Source: Candidatus Delongbacteria bacterium (GTDB taxonomy: Bacteria; UBA4055). From it: a DNA stretch of 5,039 nt. The DNA lies in the NCBI GenBank assembly GCA_003477045.1, contig DMTS01000060.1, positions 7,145 to 12,183 of the forward strand. The letters run 5' to 3'. The stretch's first letter is position 1. Every line of letters starts with the position of its first letter. The position numbers and the translations under genes were made by a program. Below the pieces are notes generated by a model, which worked only from the letters and a program-made list of their open reading frames with translations, made no database searches and was not told the DNA's origin. This document shows positions 1 to 5,039 of this stretch, piece after piece.

Positions 1-108
1 TGTTATCCTTTTATTTTCAACCCTCGGAGCCGGGACGCTTTTAAAATATCCGCGCTGTGAATTTTTAAAAGCGTCCCGGCTCCGAGGGTTGAAAATAAAA
101 GGATAACA
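1..108. repeat. Perfect 46-bp inverted repeat (long hairpin) at the window edge
   Basis: Bases 1-46 are the exact reverse complement of bases 63-108, with no mismatch, around a 16-base unpaired centre (47-62). Each arm has an A/T-rich outer part (begins TGTTATCC), a GC-rich core (about 21-38, containing CTCGGAGCCGGGACGC) and an A/T-rich inner end (TTTTAAAA). The left arm starts at base 1, so the pairing may continue outside the window. The palindrome lies 27 bp beyond the coaX stop codon and contains no gene. It could act as a strong transcript-end hairpin, since RNA from either strand would fold. It could also be a dispersed palindromic or MITE-like repeat, or a fold-back artefact at a contig end. 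A U-tract after the minus-strand hairpin would lie outside the window and cannot be judged. Confidence 0.95.
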
Positions 109-131
109 AGTATGCAGAACATACTTTTTTT
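108..131 (+). terminator. Possible weak rho-independent terminator reading rightward
   Basis: A 7-bp stem, AAGTATG (108-114) pairing with CATACTT (120-126), encloses the 5-base loop CAGAA. A run of seven T follows (125-131). This is the layout of an intrinsic terminator for plus-strand transcription arriving from the left of the window. The stem has only two G-C pairs and overlaps the last base of the long inverted repeat, so it may be incidental. No plus-strand gene is visible that it would serve. Confidence 0.3.
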
Positions 132-135
132 CATT

Positions 136-855
136 TTACTTTACCATTCTGCTTATTAAATATGCGCCGAGCGGTACAGTAAGTTTTTCGATCTTATAAT
201 CAAAATCCACAAGCTTGGATATGAATTCCGCATCGCCTCCCGACAGGATAACCTGTATCCTTGTGGTAAAACGGTTCGCTACCTCTTTGATGAAATCGTT
301 ACAGATCCCTGCGATCCCGTTCTGAACGCCCGACCTTATGCATTCTTCCGTCGATCTGCCTATAAAAAGATCGTTATCGTGCTGAATAAGATCAGGAAGC
401 AGAGCCGTCTGTTTAGAAAGAGATCTGAATTGTGTTCTTATACCCGGAAGTATCATGCCGCCCTCAAATTCTCCCCGTCCGTTAATAATGTCGAATGTTA
501 CTGCCGAACCGAGGTCTATTACGACCGTATTTTTCTTGAAATTCTTTATTGCGTAAGCCACATTGCACAGCCTGTCTATACCCAGTTCGCTCAGATCAAG
601 GTATTTGCTTTTCAGACTTTTATAATGTTCATGAGTCAGGACAAGAGGTTTATCCATGCCGTAATGTTCGATCAGGCTGGCGATCTCCTCCGTTTTCTTC
701 GGAACGACGGAAGCGATTATGAATTCGACATTAAATTTACTTTCGGATAAAGTTTTCAGCGCTTTCTCGTCAAATTTAAGCGTCTGAACAACATTGCCCT
801 CATTCATTTTATACAGTTTTACAGTTGTGTTGCCGATATCTATTACATAGGTCAT
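136..855 (-). CDS. coaX: Type III pantothenate kinase
   Basis: This enzyme phosphorylates pantothenate with ATP in the cytoplasm, the first step of coenzyme A synthesis. The 239-residue product carries the ASKHA-fold marks of the type III family. These are the N-terminal phosphate-binding motif DIGNTTVK (residues 6-13), the GIDR motif (92-95) whose Asp94 matches the catalytic Asp of the family, IDLGSAVTFD (113-122) and GGMILPG (132-138). It is slightly shorter than the usual 250-260 residues but looks complete. The ATG start is supported by GGAG (861-864) five bases upstream and by its place two bases after the rsfS stop, which indicates translational coupling. Type III enzymes are known to lack the CoA feedback inhibition of type I enzymes. 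It is the last gene before the long palindrome and presumably ends the transcript. Confidence 0.96.
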   Translation of the reverse strand: MTYVIDIGNTTVKLYKMNEGNVVQTLKFDEKALKTLSESKFNVEFIIASVVPKKTEEIASLIEHYGMDKPLVLTHEHYKSLKSKYLDLSELGIDRLCNVAYAIKNFKKNTVVIDLGSAVTFDIINGRGEFEGGMILPGIRTQFRSLSKQTALLPDLIQHDNDLFIGRSTEECIRSGVQNGIAGICNDFIKEVANRFTTRIQVILSGGDAEFISKLVDFDYKIEKLTVPLGAYLISRMVK

Positions 856-857
856 CT

Positions 858-1199
858 TTACTCCATTCTTTCAATTTTTGCGTCATTCCAGATAGATTCA
901 AGTTTGTAATAGTCCCGTGTTTCGGGGTCGAAGATATGCACCACTACATCCACATAATCAAGAAGCACCCATTTCATATTATTCGCTCCCTCGTACCCGA
1001 TAGGTTTATCGCCCTGTCTGGACAACTCTTTTCTGATATGATCGGCCAAGGCTCTGACATGCTGGTCAACAGAACCGGTTATGACAACAAAAAAATCGAA
1101 TGAGGATGTTATTCCCCTAAGATCAACGATCGAAATATCCATGCCCTTTTTTTCAAGAGCCAGTTCAACTACCCTTTTTGCTAATTCGTACCCTTCCAT
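858..1199 (-). CDS. rsfS: Ribosomal silencing factor RsfS (DUF143/YbeB family)
   Basis: The 113-residue protein is of normal family length and has the conserved family segments in order: an N-terminal helix, DLRGITSSFDFFVVITG (27-43), an HVRALADHI-like helix (about 47-55), the EG turn (69-70), WVLLDYVDVVVHIF (77-90), and RDYYKLESIWNDA (94-106). RsfS binds ribosomal protein L14 on the 50S subunit and blocks joining with 30S, reducing translation in starvation or stationary phase. The ATG start has AAGGAG (1204-1209) four bases upstream, and this ribosome site overlaps the cdsA stop codon. The gene lies 8 bp after cdsA and 2 bp before coaX, so it is the middle gene of a tight cluster. Confidence 0.96.
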   Translation of the reverse strand: MEGYELAKRVVELALEKKGMDISIVDLRGITSSFDFFVVITGSVDQHVRALADHIRKELSRQGDKPIGYEGANNMKWVLLDYVDVVVHIFDPETRDYYKLESIWNDAKIERME

Positions 1200-1207
1200 G
1201 GTTCTCC

Positions 1208-2017
1208 TTAATTTAAAAGATATTTAATAAAAATGTATGCGGCGGGAGCTACGAATATCAGGCTGTCGAACCTGTCAAGCACCCCTCCGTGACCCGGTAT
1301 TATATTCGAAGAATCCTTAACCCCGAAATCCCTTTTTATCATTGATTCGAACAGGTCTCCGATCTGGCCGAGAATTGAGATCATGGCCGAGAAAGATATT
1401 GCCTGAGCTAAGGTGAAACCCTCTCCGATCTCGGTATATTTGAAGATGAGCCATCCTGCAAGTATGCCGAAAATAAGACCGGAAACAGACCCTTCGATCG
1501 TTTTTTTAGGGCTTATTCGCTCAAGAAGCTTATGCGTCCTGAAAAATTTTCTGCAGGTGAGACCGCCGAAGTATGCGAATGAATCCGTGGCTATTATAAC
1601 GCCGTATATGAAAATGAACATCATCGGTATAGTGCTGCCTATTACTCCTATCAGCATAGCCGGGAAAATGCCGCAGTAAACTATCATCAGCGTATAGCCG
1701 GAAATTATATACGAAACCCGGTCTTTGGCTCTGAAGATATCGAAAGTGAAAAGCATCAGTGCGGCAGCAAGAGAATATTCGGCTGCTGCTTCAAACCCGC
1801 CGGCGAGAAAGAAAAGCGGTACGAAGGAAACGAGATACGGCGCAAGAGGATTAAGTTTTATATGCCTTGCTTTGTAAAAATTCAGAAGTTCTTTTGATCC
1901 GAGGAATGATATCAGAAAAATAAATGAAGCGAAATAATTAATTCCGAGGAATGGGGAATACAAAATTACGGGGGCGGCGATAAGTGCAACAATTATTCTT
2001 ATGAGCATATTATTCAT
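1208..2017 (-). CDS. cdsA: Phosphatidate cytidylyltransferase (CDP-diglyceride synthase)
   Basis: This integral membrane enzyme makes CDP-diacylglycerol from phosphatidic acid and CTP, the branch-point precursor of bacterial phospholipids. The 269-residue protein is mostly hydrophobic, with about seven to eight likely membrane segments. It carries the C-terminal CDS signature at residues 225-251: S-M-I-K-R, then K-D-S-S, then P-G-H-G-G-V-L-D-R-F-D. It also has the expected ATDSFAYFGG (143-152) and SPKKTIEGSVSG (169-180) motifs that help form the metal and nucleotide site. The length is typical. The ATG at 2017 has AGGA eight bases upstream (2026-2029). A second ATG three codons in (2008) is possible but less well placed. 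The 125-bp gap upstream suggests its own promoter, with rsfS and coaX downstream in the same transcript. Confidence 0.96.
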   Translation of the reverse strand: MNNMLIRIIVALIAAPVILYSPFLGINYFASFIFLISFLGSKELLNFYKARHIKLNPLAPYLVSFVPLFFLAGGFEAAAEYSLAAALMLFTFDIFRAKDRVSYIISGYTLMIVYCGIFPAMLIGVIGSTIPMMFIFIYGVIIATDSFAYFGGLTCRKFFRTHKLLERISPKKTIEGSVSGLIFGILAGWLIFKYTEIGEGFTLAQAISFSAMISILGQIGDLFESMIKRDFGVKDSSNIIPGHGGVLDRFDSLIFVAPAAYIFIKYLLN

Positions 2018-2142
2018 TCGGTTAATCCTGAAAAATTCAACTTATAAACGATCTTCCGATCATTATTCAAATATAAGAAAAAATATCCGAATATATAAGT
2101 TAAATCTTGTAAAAATTGTGATTTATGTTGAAACAGTGCGGA
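2018..2142 (-). promoter_or_regulatory. Intergenic region upstream of cdsA, likely promoter
   Basis: This 125-bp A/T-rich stretch between the PASTA gene and cdsA is the longest non-coding gap inside the gene series. On the minus strand it contains TATATTTG (2068-2075), which fits the TAnnTTTG -7 element of Bacteroidota sigma factors and lies about 50 bp before the cdsA start. No matching TTTG -33 element was found at the usual spacing, and other A/T-rich -10-like words occur nearby (2090s), so the exact promoter is uncertain. No convincing hairpin terminator follows the PASTA gene, so read-through is possible. Confidence 0.35.
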
Positions 2143-2928
2143 TTATTCCGTCATTGATGAAACGACAAGCTTTACTTCCGCCCCCTGATAAACGATCTCT
2201 CCGGGAACCGGTTCCTGATCTATTATCGTGTTCGGCAGAAGATCGGTGTTCTTCTGATATTTTATCTCTGTTATCTTGAAACCGCCTTTGCGCAAAGTCA
2301 GCGAGGCCTGTTTTAATATCTGTCCCTTTACATCGGGAATAATGTATTCAGAAGGATGTTTGCCGACGCTAACAACGATGAAAATCCTGTCGCCGATATC
2401 GACAGTGTCATTGACCACAAGCGACTGCCCCATGACCACGCCGTCCGGATAGTCTTCGCTGAATTCATAAAGCACGCTGTCCGCCACCAGCTTTTTTTCC
2501 GCTATTTTATAAAGCGCGTCCTGCGGAGATTTTCCGATAAGATCGGGTACTACTACCGGCTGCGCACCTTTTGATAAGGTTAAATAGATCTTTCTTCCGT
2601 GCTTGCATTTAGCCCCCGCTCTCGGATACTGCTCGAGGATCGTTCCTGCAGGCTTGGTGGCATCAACTTTTTTAATTATTTCATCAGATACTTTAAAACT
2701 ATCCGCTTCGATCACCGTTCTGGCGGAATCAAGGTTCATTCCGACTACCGAAGGAATGGAAAACTCAAGTCCGGAGCGCGTATATTCCGGCATTACCTTC
2801 ATATCGAGCCAGAGGACGACTGAAACCGCAATAACCAAAAGAACTCCGAATGAAATAAAAAGCGGAAGATAGTATAAACGAAGGAATCTAAATACGGATT
2901 TAAAAAAATCAGCTATGCTTTTGAGCAT
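2143..2928 (-). CDS. Membrane-anchored protein with three PASTA domains
   Basis: The 261-residue protein has a short basic cytoplasmic tail, one membrane helix (about 21-41) and an outside region built of three consecutive PASTA repeats (about 55-119, 124-188 and 195-257). Each repeat starts with a P-[SD]-[VL]-x-G word (IPSVVGM, VPDLIGK, IPDVKGQ) and ends in a hydrophobic beta strand. The first and third also have the Q-x-P-x-x-G turn (EQYPRAG, DQEPVPG). PASTA domains bind peptidoglycan or beta-lactams in Ser/Thr kinases and penicillin-binding proteins, but this protein has neither kinase nor transpeptidase domain. The expected location is the inner membrane facing the periplasm. The ATG directly abuts the preceding stop codon, and AAGGAG (2938-2943) within the end of that gene supports the start. 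The specific function is not known. Confidence 0.9.
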   Translation of the reverse strand: MLKSIADFFKSVFRFLRLYYLPLFISFGVLLVIAVSVVLWLDMKVMPEYTRSGLEFSIPSVVGMNLDSARTVIEADSFKVSDEIIKKVDATKPAGTILEQYPRAGAKCKHGRKIYLTLSKGAQPVVVPDLIGKSPQDALYKIAEKKLVADSVLYEFSEDYPDGVVMGQSLVVNDTVDIGDRIFIVVSVGKHPSEYIIPDVKGQILKQASLTLRKGGFKITEIKYQKNTDLLPNTIIDQEPVPGEIVYQGAEVKLVVSSMTE

Positions 2929-3522
2929 TTATTCTTTCTCCTTTTTATTCTTGTAGAATTCATACTTTTCGGTATCGAAATATTTTTCGAGATATGCTTT
3001 TTTAATTTTTATTTCTTCAAGCGGATTATCGGTGGAGTCTCTCGGAGCTGAAACGATCTTTTTCACAGTCTCAAATCCTTCAACTGTTCTTCCGAACACG
3101 GTATATTTTCCGTCTAAGTGCGGAAGTTCTTTTATACTGACATAGAACTCATATTTATCGGATCTTTTTTCGGGATTGAAATTATCGCCCAGTCTGGCTG
3201 CCGCCAGAGATCCCTTAAAGTGCATCTTTTTTATTTCGGCGGGTATTGTAGCTTTATCAGCCGTGGAATCTCTCCCCGCCTGGATCACGAAATCGGGTAT
3301 CACCCTGTGGAATATCTTGCCGTTATAGTATCCCGATGATACAAGGTCTTTAAAGTTTTTTACATGAACCGGAGCTTCATTTTCGAAGAAAGTAAAGCGC
3401 ATCGTTCCCGAATCAGTCTCAAATACTGCCGAGCTGACGGTATATTTTATGCTGTCGCATCTTCCACATTGGGAAAAAGCAGCGAGCGGAATTAGGAATA
3501 TTAACAGTCCGGCGTTTTTCAT
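2929..3522 (-). CDS. Secreted cyclophilin-type peptidyl-prolyl cis-trans isomerase
   Basis: The 197-residue protein begins with a signal peptide (about 1-18, ending LAAFSQ), followed by a cyclophilin domain (about 30-175). Cyclophilin marks are TDSGTMRFTFFENEAPVHVKNF-like strands (36-57), FHRVIPDFVIQAG (71-83) with the catalytic Arg73 and Gln81, the GSLAAAR strand (104-110), EFYVSI (125-130) and LDGKYTVFGR (135-144). The position usually held by His in eukaryotic LDGKH is Tyr139 here, which is common in bacterial members. It should catalyse proline isomerisation in the periplasm. The only two cysteines form CGRC (19-22) just after the signal peptide. The C-terminus is a charged, lysine- and glutamate-rich tail. 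No clear Shine-Dalgarno sequence precedes the start. The stop codon directly abuts the PASTA gene, so the two are co-expressed. Confidence 0.93.
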   Translation of the reverse strand: MKNAGLLIFLIPLAAFSQCGRCDSIKYTVSSAVFETDSGTMRFTFFENEAPVHVKNFKDLVSSGYYNGKIFHRVIPDFVIQAGRDSTADKATIPAEIKKMHFKGSLAAARLGDNFNPEKRSDKYEFYVSIKELPHLDGKYTVFGRTVEGFETVKKIVSAPRDSTDNPLEEIKIKKAYLEKYFDTEKYEFYKNKKEKE

Positions 3523-3577
3523 AGATTGAAAAGTAAATCATTTGAACTGTTTTTTCAATTGTTTAATTTGCGGAAAT

Positions 3578-3781
3578 TTAGAATATCTTCTCAAATATTA
3601 CATCGTAAACTGTTTTTCCTTTATCGTATTCGATGAATTTACCTGCAAAAATTATCCCGACTATGAGGATTGTGATTATTGTGATCCCTATCCTAACCGC
3701 CCAGTGCGGCTGATAGGTAAGTATTTCCTGGGTATTTTCGCTGCGGTCTATTATATTGTTTATTTTATCTTTATCAGGCAT
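3578..3781 (-). pseudogene. Truncated HlyD-type adaptor: N-terminal tail and membrane helix only
   Basis: The 67-residue product has a polar cytoplasmic N-terminus with a DRSENTQEILTYQPHW segment (12-27), one strong membrane helix (about 29-48) and a short charged end finishing with TAA. The RSE-x-x-QEIL-x-x-x-P-x-W word before a single helix is what I know from the start of HlyD-family membrane fusion proteins that follow peptidase-type ABC exporters in Bacteroidota. Those proteins normally run to about 400 residues with a large periplasmic part, which is absent here. Only 55 bp separate its stop from the next gene, so the missing part is deleted rather than shifted in frame. Its ATG lies one base after the exporter stop, with a weak GGGGA site (3788-3792) upstream. 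It may be a remnant, or a short membrane protein still in use. The family call is from memory of consensus, not a search. Confidence 0.6.
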
Positions 3782-3782
3782 A

Positions 3783-5039
3783 TTAATTCCCCAGTTCGAG
3801 CTGATTTTTTACAAGATTGAAATATGCGCCTTTGAGCTCGGCAAGTTCTTTATGCGTTCCCTTCTCGATGATCTTTCCTTTTTCGATTACGACGATCTGA
3901 TCGGCATTTTTTACCGTGCTTAATCTGTGCGCGACTATGATGACCGTTTTGCCTTTGAAGAACTGATTGAGGTTTTCCATTATGATCTTTTCGTTGTTGG
4001 CATCAAGCGCATTAGTAGCTTCGTCAAAGAAGATGAATTCGGGGTTTTTGTAAACTGATCTTGCTATGAGTATTCTCTGTTTCTGCCCTTGGCTGAGCCC
4101 GTGCCCGTCATTTCCGATCTTTGTATTATATCCAAGTGGTAGAGTTTCTATAAATTCTTCAATGTTCGCGACATGAACCGCGTGCTTGAGTTTATTCTTA
4201 TCCGGCTTCTCATCGCTTATTGAAATATTGTTCGCGATAGTATCGGAGAAAATAAATCCTTCCTGCATAACTACGCCGCATTTTTTTCGCCATTCGTTGC
4301 TGTTTATGATCTCAAGATCATTTTTACCGACTTCGATAATTCCTTTCTGGGGCTTGTAAAATCCGAGAAGGAGTTTTAACAATGTAGTCTTGCCGCTTCC
4401 GCTTGTGCCTACAACAGCCGTTATTTTACCCTGCGGTACTGTCAGGCTTATATCTTTTAAGACGAATTCGGATTCAGGTCCTTCGTACTGGAAAGACAAA
4501 TTCTTCACGCTTATGGTTTTATCTCTTCCGATATCGGTGATCTTATTTAAATTTGTATTCTCCTCGTCTTCTTTATTGTGTATCTCGCCGAGCCTTTCGA
4601 GGCTTATTTTTGCGTCCTGCATAGAATGCATGAAAAATATTAGTTGAGATATCGGGCTGTTAAGCTGACCGATAATATATTGAACCGAGATCATCATTCC
4701 GAGAGTCATATCGCCTTTTATTACCGCATAAGCAGAAAAAAACGATATTAGTATATTTTTGCCTTCGTTTATCAGCATACCGCCTGAATTCTGATACTGA
4801 TCTAGGCTGAGGCTTTTTACGTTGAGCTTGAATAATTTAGCCTGAATATTCTCCCAGTCCCACCTTTTCTGTTTCTCGCAGGTGTTCAGCTTTATTTCCT
4901 GCATTCCGGTTATCATTTGGATCAGGTTGCTGTTGTTCTCGGACATTACCTCGAATTTTTTAACATCAAGCTCTTTTCTTTTCTTCATGAATATTCTGAT
5001 CCAGATCACATACAGAATACTGCCTATTAAGAATACAAG
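3783..5039 (-). CDS. Peptidase-type (bacteriocin/peptide) ABC exporter, C-terminal part, cut by the window edge
   Basis: The frame stays open to the right edge, so the start lies outside. A GTG at 5009-5007 is internal, because the codons before it also read as membrane sequence. The visible 418 residues hold the last part of an ABC exporter membrane domain, with helices near 1-15, 93-107 and 111-138, then a complete nucleotide-binding domain. That domain shows Walker A GTSGSGKTT (211-219), Q-loop Gln259, signature LSQGQ (315-319), Walker B FIFFDE (335-340) with catalytic Glu340, D-loop NALD (343-346) and switch His371. The coupling segment GMQEIKLN-CEKQKRWDWE and the DMTLGMM-QYIIGQLNSP segment are typical of exporters with an N-terminal C39 peptidase that cleave double-glycine leader peptides. 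That peptidase domain would be outside the window and is inferred. Family length is about 700-740 residues. The next gene looks like its HlyD partner, shortened. Confidence 0.9.
   Translation of the reverse strand, partial: LVFLIGSILYVIWIRIFMKKRKELDVKKFEVMSENNSNLIQMITGMQEIKLNTCEKQKRWDWENIQAKLFKLNVKSLSLDQYQNSGGMLINEGKNILISFFSAYAVIKGDMTLGMMISVQYIIGQLNSPISQLIFFMHSMQDAKISLERLGEIHNKEDEENTNLNKITDIGRDKTISVKNLSFQYEGPESEFVLKDISLTVPQGKITAVVGTSGSGKTTLLKLLLGFYKPQKGIIEVGKNDLEIINSNEWRKKCGVVMQEGFIFSDTIANNISISDEKPDKNKLKHAVHVANIEEFIETLPLGYNTKIGNDGHGLSQGQKQRILIARSVYKNPEFIFFDEATNALDANNEKIIMENLNQFFKGKTVIIVAHRLSTVKNADQIVVIEKGKIIEKGTHKELAELKGAYFNLVKNQLELGN

Noticed and set aside
1..108. CRISPR repeat unit or tRNA-like fold
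   Set aside because: There are only two arms, in inverted orientation, with no direct repetition and spacers; no cloverleaf arrangement or anticodon stem can be drawn.
379..750. Open plus-strand frame of 123 codons antisense to coaX
   Set aside because: It lies wholly inside a clearly recognised gene on the other strand, has no recognisable domain, and its composition follows from the coaX codons.
825..1103. Open plus-strand frame of 92 codons opposite the rsfS-coaX junction
   Set aside because: It is antisense to two well-supported genes, with no ribosome site and no recognisable domain; a shadow frame.
2050..2063. CGATC-TTC-CGATC repeat upstream of cdsA as an operator
   Set aside because: The two halves are direct repeats of a word containing the palindrome GATC; too short to separate from chance.
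3523..3577. Hairpin TTGAA/TTCAA in the gap before the isomerase gene, as a terminator
   Set aside because: The stem is only five A/T-rich pairs and no T-run follows on the minus strand, so it is not convincing as a terminator or operator.
3542..3820. Open plus-strand frame of 92 codons across the small membrane protein
   Set aside because: It is cysteine- and tyrosine-rich with no domain and overlaps two minus-strand genes that fit the operon layout better.
5007..5009. GTG as the true start of the exporter gene
   Set aside because: The frame remains open to the window edge and the codons before it encode continuing membrane sequence, while the family needs about 300 more N-terminal residues.

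Overview
The window is 5039 bases, AT-rich and almost fully coding, with every credible gene on the minus strand. Read in the direction of transcription (high to low coordinates), it runs from the cut-off end of a peptide-exporting ABC transporter, through a very short membrane protein, a secreted cyclophilin-type prolyl isomerase and a membrane-anchored PASTA-domain protein, to CdsA, RsfS and CoaX. It ends in a perfect 46-bp inverted repeat at the left edge. No tRNA, rRNA, CRISPR array or transposase gene was seen.

The organism looks like a member of the Bacteroidota/Ignavibacteria/Chlorobi (FCB) assemblage. The transporter closely resembles the peptidase-containing bacteriocin-type exporters common there. 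The 67-residue protein behind it looks like the N-terminus of the HlyD-type partner that usually follows those exporters. Stand-alone PASTA proteins with one membrane anchor and no kinase domain are also known in this group. Several starts here have good Shine-Dalgarno sequences (AAGGAG before rsfS and before the PASTA gene, GGAG before coaX). Classical Bacteroidia and Flavobacteriia largely lack these, so an Ignavibacteria-like or other deep FCB lineage fits better. This placement is inference.

Right part (3578-5039): the exporter and the small membrane protein are one nucleotide apart and almost certainly co-transcribed. The small protein keeps the cytoplasmic tail and membrane helix expected of an HlyD adaptor but ends where the periplasmic part should begin. 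The export system in this window is therefore either decaying or has an unusual minimal partner.

Middle part (2143-3522): the prolyl isomerase and PASTA protein genes abut, with stop codon TAA directly followed by ATG. Both products are expected to act outside the cytoplasm, in envelope protein folding and possibly in peptidoglycan sensing.

Left part (136-2017): cdsA, rsfS and coaX form a tight cluster with 8- and 2-nt gaps. It covers phospholipid precursor synthesis, ribosome silencing under nutrient stress and the first step of coenzyme A synthesis. A 125-bp gap upstream of cdsA probably holds its promoter. The cluster ends 27 bp before the long palindrome.

The two items most worth attention are the palindrome (terminator, mobile miniature element or assembly fold-back) and the truncated HlyD-like protein.
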